Source: Ulota crispa (taxonomy: Eukaryota; Streptophyta; Bryopsida; Orthotrichales; Orthotrichaceae). From it: DNA of 64,000 nucleotides. The notes under the pieces are model-generated. The model was given only the letters and a program-made list of their open reading frames with translations, was not told where the DNA came from and searched no databases. The translations under genes and the position numbers were made by a program. The stretch spans positions 5,862,471-5,926,470 of the forward strand of contig OY987247.1 in the NCBI GenBank assembly GCA_963920765.1, written 5' to 3'. Positions within the stretch are counted from its first letter, which is position 1. Each line of letters starts with the position of its first letter. Below, piece by piece: positions 24,884 to 35,702 of the stretch.

Positions 24884-25558
24884 TTAATCCTTAAAATTTT
24901 CAGCCATTTAGAAGGTGTTTTGGATCTCAATTTTGTAAGTTATGAAAGGGTGAAGCTTAAAGAACAACCAATCATTTTTAGGCCAAAGTAATAGTAAGAT
25001 CTTGGAGAATGCCAAGAACTTATCATCTCTACAAGGTTTGGTTTCAATCCAAGTCATAGATTGGAAGATTATAACAAAAATGTAAAGGGCACTACAAGGA
25101 AACCAATATTTGGAGTGGTTGAAATTGTGCTTTGATTGGCTCTTTTGGACAAATAACATTTTAAAAAGTTGGCATCCTACGGTTATTCTCAAGGTAACCA
25201 AGTTCCACATGCATAGAAACAACTCTTATATTTTTTAGGGTAAAGAAAGAGTGAGATAATGGTCTTGCAATAATGACCATTTCACCCTTAAATTTCAAAA
25301 ATTGTGAGTAAAATAAAAGATTTTCACAAATCTAGAGCCAAAATTTAACACTACAACTCCAAGACCACCCAAGGTTGAAAACATTTGTTAATTCAATAGT
25401 GACTCTTCTTCTAAATTTGAAAACACCACTACATAGCTAACTTGTTTCTTTTTCAAATGAGCCAAAGTTCAAGTGACTCTTTACATTCCTAAATTCATAA
25501 ATGGCCGTTCTAAAAGTTGATCAACCCGTTTTGGATTGCTGAAAATTTTAAGGGTTAA
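24884..25558. mobile_element. TTAA-flanked MITE, CCCTTAAAATTTTCAGC subfamily
   Basis: The left end is TTAA TCCTTAAAATTTTCAGC; the right end is GCTGAAAATTTTAAGGG TTAA, an inverted match over 17 bp with one difference. Same target site as the other TTAA elements but a different terminal sequence, so a separate subfamily. The interior is non-coding. Confidence 0.65.
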
Positions 25559-28500
25559 CATGCATATAGAATGGCAAAAGTAAGGATCAAATTCCATGCT
25601 TCATCAAAATTAGAAAATCGATTTAATGATGGAGTTACGGAGACCTGAAATTTTGTAGAAAAAAAAATTAGCGATGAATGGTGCTCTAACAAGCTTTTTG
25701 CAAGGAAGAGAAGAATTTTGATAATTTGAGTTTTCTTTTTGATATTCACAATCAATTTTAGTACAACATGGAAGTTTGCCTTATAGAAATGTCCGCTTGA
25801 CATTGAAAGCTTCATCGTTGGAAAACACAATGTTTTTTTTGTTTCTATTGTACCTGTCCAACTAGGTACGTTGACTTTTAACCAATCACATGTCTCCTCA
25901 CTTGCAAAAGCAAATCAATTCTCCATCATTGATTATTTAATCCATTAATTGAGAAAGACAAGGTAGTTATTGAAAGTGAGTTGCCATACACAAGGAAATT
26001 GCAATTCTTGCCATGCTAACAAAATGTTTTGACAAGTTCATGCACTAATTGTTTCCTTTTCATCCAAAAGCCACCCAACCTAGTATTTTGCAGTGCCCCT
26101 GTAGACGCCCTAAAAGCATTCTTAATGGTAAGACTCCATATGAGAGCAATAAAAGGGATTAGAGGTTGGTTTGGTGGACTCATATAAGTAGGGTGTTGTA
26201 TTTGGGATCAAGGGATCCAACAACCCATCTACCTTATGACTAACTTGCTTGCACAAAGGGAATAACTCTTCAGTTTTGTTTTCTTGTTGGTTGCACAACA
26301 TGCACTTGAAAATGCATGCGGGAAGAAAAATTTAGACAAAAATGGATAGAATCAAAAACTTGTGCACATTCATCCAAAAAATACTAATTTTAGTAGCTTT
26401 CATCCAAATTTTGGTGAATTTGGTGTTTGCATTGGGGAGGAACCTAGGGATTTCATCTATTTTTTCTCATGATCTTTCTTGTGTAACAATAGTAGCTAGT
26501 CTAAAATTAAGGTAAGATTTAGGCAAAAAAATGCTAGGAATTTGAAGGTTGAAACACGTTATTTGTTAAATTGGGAAAAAGCTTACATTTTGGGACTTTT
26601 GAAGGTTTCAGGAGGCCTCTTGAAATAGAGCTCAATGTTTTTTTTGGGTACACGTGTCCTCACTTGAGAGGAGGAATTTGCGAGGGAAAAAATCTTAGTG
26701 GCTCAAACTGAATCTAATACCTTTGAATGTGGTTAAAGGTGACTTTTTGGGTTTAAGGTGAAGTACAAAATGGTACCTCTGTTTTTCCCAATTTAACGAA
26801 TATCGCATTTTGAGGGATTAACACAACAAGCTGGCACTAGTGGGACTCAGTCTTTAATACAAGGGGTTGACATAGCAAGCTAGCTTTGGGGGCTAATTTG
26901 ATCCCTAGCACAAGGATGAAGAAGTTCTAAAAAGAATCTTTGTTCTTCTCTTTTCTTTTTTAGATAGGCTCATTCATCACCATGGTAATATTGACCACAC
27001 CTTGCTGCTTCACTTGGTGTGCGCAATAACTAGTTGCAAAATATTATTTTAAAACTCTCCTTTGGCACACACTCCAACTAGATGTATATAATTTCTATTA
27101 GGACCTTTTTTTGTCACATCCATTTTACTAATATATTGTAGGTCCTCCATGGCATAGACATTGAGGCTGCTCTAAGAATAGCATTAGCGTAGAAAAAAAG
27201 GTACACATAACTTGTACTTTTGCAAAAGGACTTGGAGTTTGGGCCTCCATTGCATTGCCGCTAGCAATTTTCAAATAGTGTTGAAAGACAATACAAGCTT
27301 CCATTCATGTCATAGTAGAGGTTTTTTCAGACCACGCTTGAGCTTTCAAAAGGACTAGAATCTTTTTATTATAGCTGAAAGGCACTAAAGAGAAGAAATT
27401 ATAAATGTATTGGAGAAATAAGCTGAATGGTGCTAACAATGACAAATTACAAGGGGTTAACATGAACTTGGTGGGAGTATCTTGGAATGAACAAAGCCCC
27501 TACTACCAATGACCTGCTCCATGGCTCTCCAAAACAAATTCAGTGAAAGAAGTGAAGCTAGTTTGATGCTAGGGCCACACATGCCCAAATTGGCGGTTTG
27601 AAACAAATGAAGAAGTAACTTTATTTTTGGAACAGTGGGAGACAATCACTTTTCCAAGTTTTCATTTACTATTCAACTAAAGATAACCTCTCCACCATTC
27701 TAGGGCAAGAAGTTTGAGATGCCGGTTTGTGTACTTTGAAAACCAACAATTTTGAAGAGACCAGAAAAGTGGATCCTAGGAAGTCAAAGTATTTGGCTTT
27801 TTCACAAACATGCAAAATCTACCACTTGTTAAGATAATGAGTTTGCACTTTCAAATGTATTATTTGGATACTTTGAGAATAAGTTGTAAGTTTTTAAAGA
27901 GCAAACTGCCATTGCACCCATAAATAACACTAAGGTTTCATGTTTATATGTTGTACATCCTTGTAATTACATCTATTGACTTCCACAGATTTTCCAAGAT
28001 TTTAGAGGTGACAATTATGGGGACACTAATGCTTATGTGTGTTCCTACCTTAGGCTCGCTTTACATATGGGAGCCAGGCAAATTAAGCTTGGGGCCAATT
28101 GCCTCAAATTTCAGCCCACATTTTGCTTAAGATTGGCCTCCACTACTAATTAAAATAAGATTATTGTGGGGGCCAATTGTCTCATATGCAAATGCCTTAA
28201 GGCCAAGGAGTCGGGCCAATTCAATAAAGTTAAGCCACCTTTATACTAGAGGTGAGAAGTTGAGACAAAAATCTTGTATGGGCCATGGCTTGTTTTCAAA
28301 AAGCTAGCATTTGGAGATAGTGGCTTCTTGTTGCAATGTAAAGTGAGAATAGGGCACAACAATTTTTCAAATGAATTGATTTCTTTATCTTTTACTTTTT
28401 GCTTTTTATTTTGTAAATTGAAACAATGACATGATGATAGGTACCAAAAAAATAGAGTTGGATAGAGGGGGTCGTTGCCAAAGTGTGCATGAACCCTAAA

Positions 28501-29269
28501 CATGAAGTTTGAAACAAACTCTTAAGTTTTTTGTTTACATCATCAAGGTATATTACACCAATTGCCTTCATTTATTTTATTTTTATCAACCACAAAGCAT
28601 TTATAATATTTTTGCCTATTAATTAGTTCTTCCAAAAATCAAGTTTTATGCAGATAGTATCTAGCAAAATAAATACTATGAGTTATAGATGATCAAGAGT
28701 ATATTGCATAAAAGATAGAAAAAAAAATCAACATATTAACATATGCAAGGTTTATATAAAGACATCATGAGAAGCATAGAAGGAAAAAATGATTTGCAAA
28801 TAGATACAAAATATACAAGCCTAATGTTTTTCATACACATAAAAACTAGTTTAGCAAGCTAAATAACACATGTCCCCCATTCCCCCCATGCCCCCTATGC
28901 TTCTGGTATAGTATAACAGATTTGATTTGAGAAAAAATAATATTTTATGATTTTTTTTTTTTTTTAATGAAACTTGACATTGCCTCCAAGGCCAGGAATT
29001 GGCCTACCATTCTTGGTGCACCCAATTCACTGAGCTCAGGCCATGTCAAATCTTGTTTTTGTTGAATAAAATATTCATGCCACCAAATTGACCCATACTC
29101 TAGGTGTAAAGGGATTGGGGCTGATTTCAGCTTTCTATCCAATCACAAGTGAAGATTAGTGGCCTCTGACATAGTGAATTGGCTTGGCCAGCAGCAGGTG
29201 TAAAGTGGCCTTTATTTACAAACTGCCTGAAGGCTGGTTCTGGCCTGTGTGGCCAAGCCTTGAGAGAAT
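25559..29269. other. Long gene-poor stretch
   Basis: AT-rich DNA with no frame that looks protein-coding. GGGGTTAACA motifs at about 27447 and the related GGGGTTGACATAG at about 26861 resemble right ends of TTAA elements, but no matching left ends are found. Poly-T and poly-A tracts at about 28950 are otherwise unremarkable. No tRNA or rRNA is seen. Confidence 0.5.
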
Positions 29270-29683
29270 TAAGGTAGTACGCTCAAAAACCGTTCACTCA
29301 TTTCAAACCATCTAGTAGCTTGTTGTGAAATGGTGCAGTGGTGGTTCTTACATTAGCCACTTACAACTCATTGAATGCATGGAAGAAAATTTGTTTTTAA
29401 TTGCAAGAGCCAATCATTCTCCTTGCTTCCTCAAATCTCTTCACAACTTGCAAGTGAACGGTTCTTGGAAGGTTTAAGGCTAATAATAGATACCTATGAC
29501 ACATGCACTTTGAAAATTCCTAAGTAACTCAAAAATGCTTCAAAAAATATGAAACGACTTGTGTTGCATTTAGCATCTATTTCTCTTTGTCTGAAAAATG
29601 AACTAAAAATCCTTCCATCAACGGAAAACCATGAAAAAGAGGGATGAGCCCTTAGATGGGCGGTTTTCGAGCGTACTACCTTA
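29270..29683. mobile_element. TA-flanked MITE, copy D (diverged, longer)
   Basis: TA AGGTAGTACGCTCAAAAACC at the left; GGTTTTCGAGCGTACTACCT TA at the right. The inner right segment AGCCCTTAGATGGGCGG corresponds to AGCCCTTAGATGGTTGG of copy A, linking it to the same family. It lies about 390 bp upstream of the plastid-protein gene. Confidence 0.7.
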
Positions 29684-30071
29684 GAACTGCCTCAAAGTTG
29701 AAATTGAAAATTACAGAAGACGATTCTAGGAAGAGACCACGGAGGATGAAACCCATCCACCATGACCGTCACATCCACTTGTAACGCTATCCCATTCCCA
29801 TCTGCTTCAGAAACCCCGTCGACAGGGGTTTTGCACTTGAAGCTTGAACAGCCCATTCAAGCTCCTCAAGCTCACAGGCCGTCCGTCCCTGGTGAAGATT
29901 CACCACCAAATGCCTCGCTTCCATCACCATTTTGTTACCGTTGATCAAAAACCTCAAACATTCATTCGAACACTGCATTTCTAGAACCTTTGGACTGTGC
30001 AAAACCCCGTGTCCAAGATTATCGATCGTGGCTCGATTGCAAACGACTCCGGAGGCATCAGCAGCACAGCA

Positions 30072-33000
30072 ATGGCGTCGCAGCAATGTCGTAATCTCTT
30101 CTCTGTCCACACTTCCACGTCAAGACTCTTTGTTCCGTATTCCTGTTCTACACCTGCTTCTTCTACTACAAGCGGCACTCTCAGAGTTCATCAGGTGCAA
30201 TACGATTTTTAACTTGCCCTAATCTCAAACCCGAATGCGACATTTCTTGTCCTCTGTTCTGTTTGTTCGTAGATTCCGCTTCACTGTCGTTTTCTTTTGT
30301 GGAATATTGGTAGTGTTAGAATTGTGTGCCTTCTTTTTTTAAGGGGCTTGATACTGCCACCCCCTTTTGATACTGCCACCCTCCTCTTTTAGGTGATTGT
30401 TCAATTTGTAGTGGTTTTTGGGAATATATATATTTTTTTAATTTAGAATTAAATATGTACCAAGTGATTTTTTGTTGGTGTTTCTCAAAATGATAAACTG
30501 CAATCAAGTTTTTTGATAAGAAAAGATAAGAGAGTGCTGTCTTTCCTTATCAAATTTTTTTATTGCAATTTATCATTTTGAAAAACACCAACGAAAAATC
30601 ACTTGATTTTATACTAATTTAACTCTAATTTAAAAAAATAAAATTATCCCCAAAAACCACTAAAACCTGAACAATGATGTAAAAGAGGGGGTGGCAGTAT
30701 CAAAAAGGGGTGGCAGTATCAAGACCCTTTTTTAAATCTCCGGATGAGAATTTGGTTCTAGTGTTTGTGTTTATTAGATATTTGTCTACATACATTTAAT
30801 CTCAAACCCTAATGCGACATTCCTTGTCCTCTGTTCTGCTGTTTGTTCGTCGATTCCGCTTCACCGTCGTCTTCTTTGCAGAATATCGGTAGCATTAGAA
30901 TTTTGTACCTTCTTTTAAATCTCTGGGATGAGAAGTTGGCTAGTGTTTGTGTTTATTAGATATGTGTTGCGTTTCTTTTCTAGGTTTACAAATTAACATG
31001 CCTTTTTCTACATAAATAAATACATGTAATCTCAAACCCTAATGCGACATTTCTTGTCCTCTGTTCTGCTGTTTGTTCGTCGATTCCGCTTCACCGTCGT
31101 TTTCTTCGCGTAATATCAGTAGCATTAGAATTGTGTGTGTACCTTCTTTTAAATCTCTGGGATGAGAATTTGGTTCTAGGGTTTGTGTTTATTAGATATT
31201 TGTTGCGTGTTTTTTGTTTCTAGGTTTCTGTTTTCTTCCGAGGTCAGCGACTTCAATCGCAGCGGCTGTCGGGGCAACCGTCTTTCTCAAAAAGAAGTTC
31301 AAGGCCGCTCGTGCAATGCGTGTCGTCGTCCACATTTGGAGGCTCGTCGACGAACAATGGCGAAGAGAGGCAGCAGAGTACTGTCATCTCCAACGTTGTG
31401 GAACCGATCAGAGCTTTCCCGTGGGGCAAAGCTGGTAGCCTATTCCTCCAGAGGATGCTGGACCAATTCTGGACTGTTGGAAAATGGATTGCCATTCCGA
31501 TGTTGGCGGTGTCGGTGCTCGGTGAGCTTGTGTACACGTTGGTGCAAGAGAGTGTGCTCGTCATACCTGTTGGTATGATTTCCGGCATCTTTTTCGCTGG
31601 AGTCATTAGGGAAACTGCTCTCGAGTTGTCCCCCGGCATTGAGGTACTGTACTTCCCATTACATTGTTGAATGTCCTGCTTACGTTACACCGCAGGCATG
31701 TATGTATGGATTGGGCTCTTTTGAGTACATTGAATATTGCATTTAGGTTGCCTTGACAATTAGGTTGTCTTACCCTGGAAAGTTACCTCATGACTCATCG
31801 CTCGACCACTTGGAGGCAGCGTTTAATTTTCTAGCGAAAATTTGCCTAAATCTTACCTTAAAACCTGTATGGTGATACTAACACTAGGAAAAATCCTGAA
31901 AAAAATGGATGAATTTGCCAAACCCCTCCCCATGTTTGCACCATGTTTGCCAGCTTTTGGATGAAAGTTACCAATATTAGTAGATTTCTTGGATGAATGT
32001 ACACAAGTCATTGATTCTATGTAGCTCTATCCAAATTACCATGCAACTCTCTTAATACTCAAATGTCACATGGTTTACGACTTGGATGTAGCTATTTGAT
32101 TATGCCGCAGCTTTGCCATTGTTGCCAAACCCTTTAATCCCTAAATGCCTGAGGCAGGCACCAAATTCTAGTGTAAAAACCACCAAAAGTTATTGGGTTC
32201 AAAAAATAATAATTGCAATGATTATTGATGAAAATTACTGTAGCAGCAGGAAATATTTATTCAGTGTAAAATGTTGAGAAATTAGTGTGGGGAAACCTAA
32301 ACGCAAGAGTGTAGGCTATATGGCGATTTCCTTTTATTTACCTTACTTCAAAATTTTCACCAACGCATGCAATGGGGTTAGGGGTAGTCACTCTTTCTTT
32401 ACTTCTCAATCTTCAGAGAATGGGGTTGTGTAGTCTTTCCTTGATTTTTGGAAACCCCATTCTTTGAAGATTGAGGTATATTTTTCTTTATCTCCAGAGG
32501 AGGAGAAGAATGGGGTAAAGAGATCTTTGCATGCAAAGTTTTCATCTGTACTTATCTCTTTTTCATTGTTGCTTGTCTTTATTTCAATGTTAGTTATCAC
32601 TTTTTCACCCTTGCTCCTCCTCCTTTCACGGTAGCTCCTCTTACTTTAACCGTTCTCCATTCTTCACCACCTTCATGGAGAAGTGCTTCCATTGGGTCCT
32701 ATTTCCACTCCTAATTCTTCACAGTAGTCTCAATCTCGGAGAAGGTGTGACTACTCCTAATTCTTCACTGATTTTTTGATGATTTGAATTAGGTCTTACC
32801 ACTCCATTTCTCACAATGTGATAAACCAAATTGATTATTTTCGAACGATGAAATCTTGGTCCTTTAGGGATCAGGATATCAAGGCTTCGTCAAAATTCTG
32901 TATTTGCTCAGAGATGTGGTAAGTTAGGTTTTGTGTTCCTCTAATGAATAATTTGCATCGTGTGTGCAGAAGGAACAGACACCATGGAACCTGGTTGCTT

Positions 33001-33164
33001 TAGGCTTGTTGTTTGTAGCCCTCAAGGTTGTCGCCCCACATTTTCCTACTTGGGGCCGGGTCAGTGTTCCCCACTTTGCTAACGGAGGCTTATGGCAAGT
33101 CATTACTTTTGTCAACGATTGGAGAGAAAAGCATGCTAATAGGAAAACAGTAGAACAAAGCTGA
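30072..33164 (+). CDS. Predicted plastid-targeted membrane protein of unknown function
   Basis: Three exons, 30072-30194, 31224-31643 and 32970-33164, all joining in phase 0 with GT-AG introns; 245 residues. The N-terminus (MASQQCRNLFSVHTSTSRLF) and the following 60 residues are rich in Ser, Arg and Thr with few acidic residues, like a chloroplast transit peptide. Three hydrophobic segments follow (about 129-147, 152-170 and 188-205), so the mature protein is probably an integral thylakoid or envelope protein. The C-terminus is hydrophilic and basic. An in-frame ATG at 29997 could add 25 residues, but the downstream start gives the more typical transit peptide. I do not recognise a named family. 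Intron 1 has a triplicated segment and a MITE; intron 2 carries another repeat element. The stop codon lies at the edge of a 20-bp tandem duplication. Confidence 0.8.
30220..31223 (+). repeat. Triplicated segment of about 200-230 bp within intron 1
   Basis: Three tandem copies begin TAATCTCAAACCC at about 30220, 30798 and 31027. Each contains TGTCCTCTGTTCTG, a TTCGT(C/A)GATTCCGCTTCA block, a CTTCTTTTAAATCTC block and a GTTTGTGTTTATTAGATAT block. Copy 1 is split by the MITE at 30343-30727. Copies 2 and 3 each end in a TTTCTAGGTTT acceptor-like motif; the acceptor of copy 3 (AG at 31222-31223) is the one that joins the reading frame. Confidence 0.85.
30343..30727. mobile_element. MITE with 8-bp target duplication inside intron 1
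   Basis: Nearly fully palindromic 385-bp element. The ends read GGGGCTTGATACTGCCACCC and the inverted GGGTGGCAGTATCAAGACCC, each carrying the GATACTGCCACC motif twice. TTTTTTAA occurs at 30335-30342 and 30728-30735, and the unoccupied copies 2 and 3 of the surrounding repeat show the intact site. An 8-bp duplication points to hAT, although a 9-bp Mutator-type duplication with one mismatch is possible. Confidence 0.8.
31737..32306. mobile_element. GCATTTAGGTTGCC-family element in intron 2
   Basis: The left end ATTTAGGTTGCCTTGACAAT matches the element at 62483, including AAAGTTACCTCATGACTCAT and CACTTGGAGGC. The right end GTGGGGAAACCTAAACGC is the inverted counterpart. A TTAA TCCCTAAATGCCTGAGGC motif at 32134 resembles the end of a TTAA element, so a second, partial element may be nested in it. 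A hairpin pair lies just downstream (about 32403-32476). Confidence 0.55.
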
Positions 33165-33182
33165 AAACAGTAGAACAAAGCT
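33143..33182 (+). repeat. 20-bp tandem duplication at the stop codon
   Basis: GAAAACAGTAGAACAAAGCT occurs twice without a gap, at 33143-33162 and 33163-33182. The stop codon TGA at 33162-33164 spans the junction and is repeated after the second copy. Confidence 0.9.
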
Positions 33183-33335
33183 GATATTTTTTTCAGATTT
33201 TAGTTCATGTATACAGTGACTATTTATATGAAACATGGAATTTCAGTAATTTTTTTCCTGGTCATCAACTTTCTTCATTGAAATTATACGCCTTTGGGTC
33301 TTTCTTTGCAAATGGTTAGTACCAATTTAGTATTT

Positions 33336-33557
33336 TAACCCGAGGCAGCCCCTTTGCGACTTGTACAATATGGGGTATTTTTCTTGTGTTTGGAATGGAT
33401 TCACACCTCTATTATATTTGAGACCAATAAAGAAGTTGGAGAACAGATCAATGCAGTTCTAGTGAGGTAGTCAAGATCCCAAATTAAAACTTTTTGTTGG
33501 TAGCAAATGTCAATTATATAGTAGTGTACATATTATGTATTATAGTAGCTCTGTCCT
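33336..33557. mobile_element. Single-arm relic of the 18-kb fold-back element
   Basis: TTAA CCCGAGGCAGCCCCTTTGCG followed by sequence matching 17.98-18.11 kb and then 18.44-18.53 kb without the MITE found there. It ends abruptly near the TATTATGTATTATAG block where the palindrome centre would be, so only half the element is present. It supplies the empty site for MITE copy C. Confidence 0.65.
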
Positions 33558-34504
33558 TTAACCCTAAACCCCTAAAGGACCATGACCTTTATTTTGTGAG
33601 AAGACACTCAAAATTGCCATTTTTATGGCAAAGAGTAAAAAAGTTTGAAAATTGGTCTTTTTGCATATCTACCATAGGATTATGTATTACAATAGTACAA
33701 GAATGTGCAAAACAAAATTCAAAAACTTTGACAGCGCAAATTGCAAGATATTTGCATTTAAAGTGTGAAAAAGAAACTTTTTTGCACCTTGCATGACTAG
33801 ATTATTTGACTATGAATTTTTTCAGCTTAAAATTTTTGCACCACAAAGTTTTGAGGTTTATTTTTTTATGGTGGAAAATTGAGTTGAGAATCATTGGAAA
33901 TAAATTTAAACAAAAAATACTTGATTATCATTCTTAAAGAAAACATTAGGTGGAAGAAGGTACAAAATTGAACAAAAACTTAATTTGTTAATAACCATGC
34001 AATGGAATTGAAACGCAATAATCCCAAGTGTGAGATTGTTCTAGAAAGCAAACTTCACCCTTTCCAACAATTTTTTTTCTGAAAAACTGTTAAACTTGCA
34101 TTTAAAAATGAAGTTTATAAGTTATTTTTTCAAGAAGATGCTTGAATTGCCCAAAAACTAGATTGTCCATAACTTTCTCATAACTAGTCCAAATCTCCAA
34201 ATGGAATGAATCAAAGTTTCAAATGTAGGCAAAACTAAAGATCATGAGAAGAAAAAAATATCAATTTTTTGTAAAAAAAATCACTTTAAAAAAAAAAAAA
34301 TTGCTTTACAGTCTCCCCAAATTTGTGCTTAATTGGACATAACATTTGCTCTCATGCATAGATTGGAATAAAATTATATTCCCTAAAAGTTAATGTGTTT
34401 TTCTATCTTCAAAAAAAATTTCAAAATATCAAGACAAAAATTGAGGCCATAGGTACTTGCCCAAATCCCATTTGTCCCGCGAAGGAACAATGATTTAGGG
34501 GTAA
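33558..34504. mobile_element. TTAA-type piggyBac-like MITE, copy 4
   Basis: The left end contains CCCCTAAAGGACCATGACC just after TTAACCCTAAA; the right end reads TGATTTAGGGG followed by TAAC, so the terminal TTAA is degraded on the right. The interior is closely related to 20562-21607 and, inverted, to 60806-61735. Non-coding. Confidence 0.6.
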
Positions 34505-35702
34505 CAACCCTTTTAGTTTATTAACATCTGTTGTATTGATATTGAAGGAGTTATTGAATGCATTCAATAATAATTTCTCCATGGAATAATACGGACTGTT
34601 GAAAAAGAACATCTGGATATGAATAAAAGGGAGTTTCTCACCTGGCCACTTTTTCCATATATCACCTATCCAAATATTCTTAGACTTTAATCTTCGTCTT
34701 TCAACCTTTGAACAAGGATTCCAAAACCCTTTCGTTCAAAAAACTCAGAGAAATCATGTTCAACTTCAAAGAATGCTTTCTCAGTCTTTCAAAAATGACT
34801 TCAACAACCAAGAAACAAAAAAAGAACAGAAACGTCCGATGTTTTCATAGATTTAAGATTTAAGATTCTTCTAATCATCAAGCTTACCGTATTGTCTTTT
34901 GATGTGTATAAGTCACAAAAACTGGCACATGCAGTAGAAGATGCTCTACACGTACTCCACAAGCAGTGTTCTAAACTATTAATAGATAATCACGTGCACT
35001 CATTTGGAATTTCTAGAGTCGTTGATAAGTGAAGAACAGTACCATTCAAAGTAAACGATGACCATGAAATTAGCTCTTATACCTTCCAAATGTAGCCCAT
35101 GGCACAAGCAAAGTGCGCAGATTCTGACCCAATCCTGTGGGTCCAAGCGAGGCCCAAGCCGGTGCACCTGAAAAGGCGCCTTACAAAGCAAACGGAGGAA
35201 CGGGTAAACATGGTCCCAAGAGATTCTAAACACATACTATACAATTAGTGCAACTCAATATGGATCCCATTCACAAGCATGTACATGTCAGCAGCAACAT
35301 GGACCAGGAATAAGTAGGCGCAAATTAGGTAACAGGTCCATTTCCATTCATGTGGATCTTTACAATAACTCAGGGTATACACTAATCTGTCTGCCGACCT
35401 GCTTGCTAAGGAATTGAGACGCTGAATCGAAATTAAAGCCCAGACTACTCAACCAGAACTTGAGTAAGCACTTCAGGTCCAGGTGCAATTCAATAAAGTC
35501 AAACATAAAAACTACATGTGCAGGTTCGCTGAAACTGGGATTATAAGGTCAAAGATGCTTCTTCCCTAAAAAAAACAGGTGCTGCGCATCTACCCATGCC
35601 AATATTGGAAACTATTGTACTTCTTAAGGGTAGTGTGACTTCCTGTGCCATGTGAAAGTTTCAACTAAAAAAATTCTCCGAGACATACCGAGCAAGGTGA
35701 TC
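34505..35702. other. Region downstream of CLASP, probably partly 3' UTR
   Basis: No additional coding exon follows the CLASP stop at 35703. The composition from about 34.8 to 35.7 kb is closer to that of CLASP introns than to the transposon-rich DNA further left, consistent with a long 3' UTR. No other gene is seen. Confidence 0.5.

Noticed and set aside
32385..32780. Hairpin and short repeats with CTACTCCTAATTCTTCAC, possibly a microRNA precursor
   Set aside because: The stem is short with large mismatches and there is no evidence of a conserved mature sequence; better explained as transposon debris.
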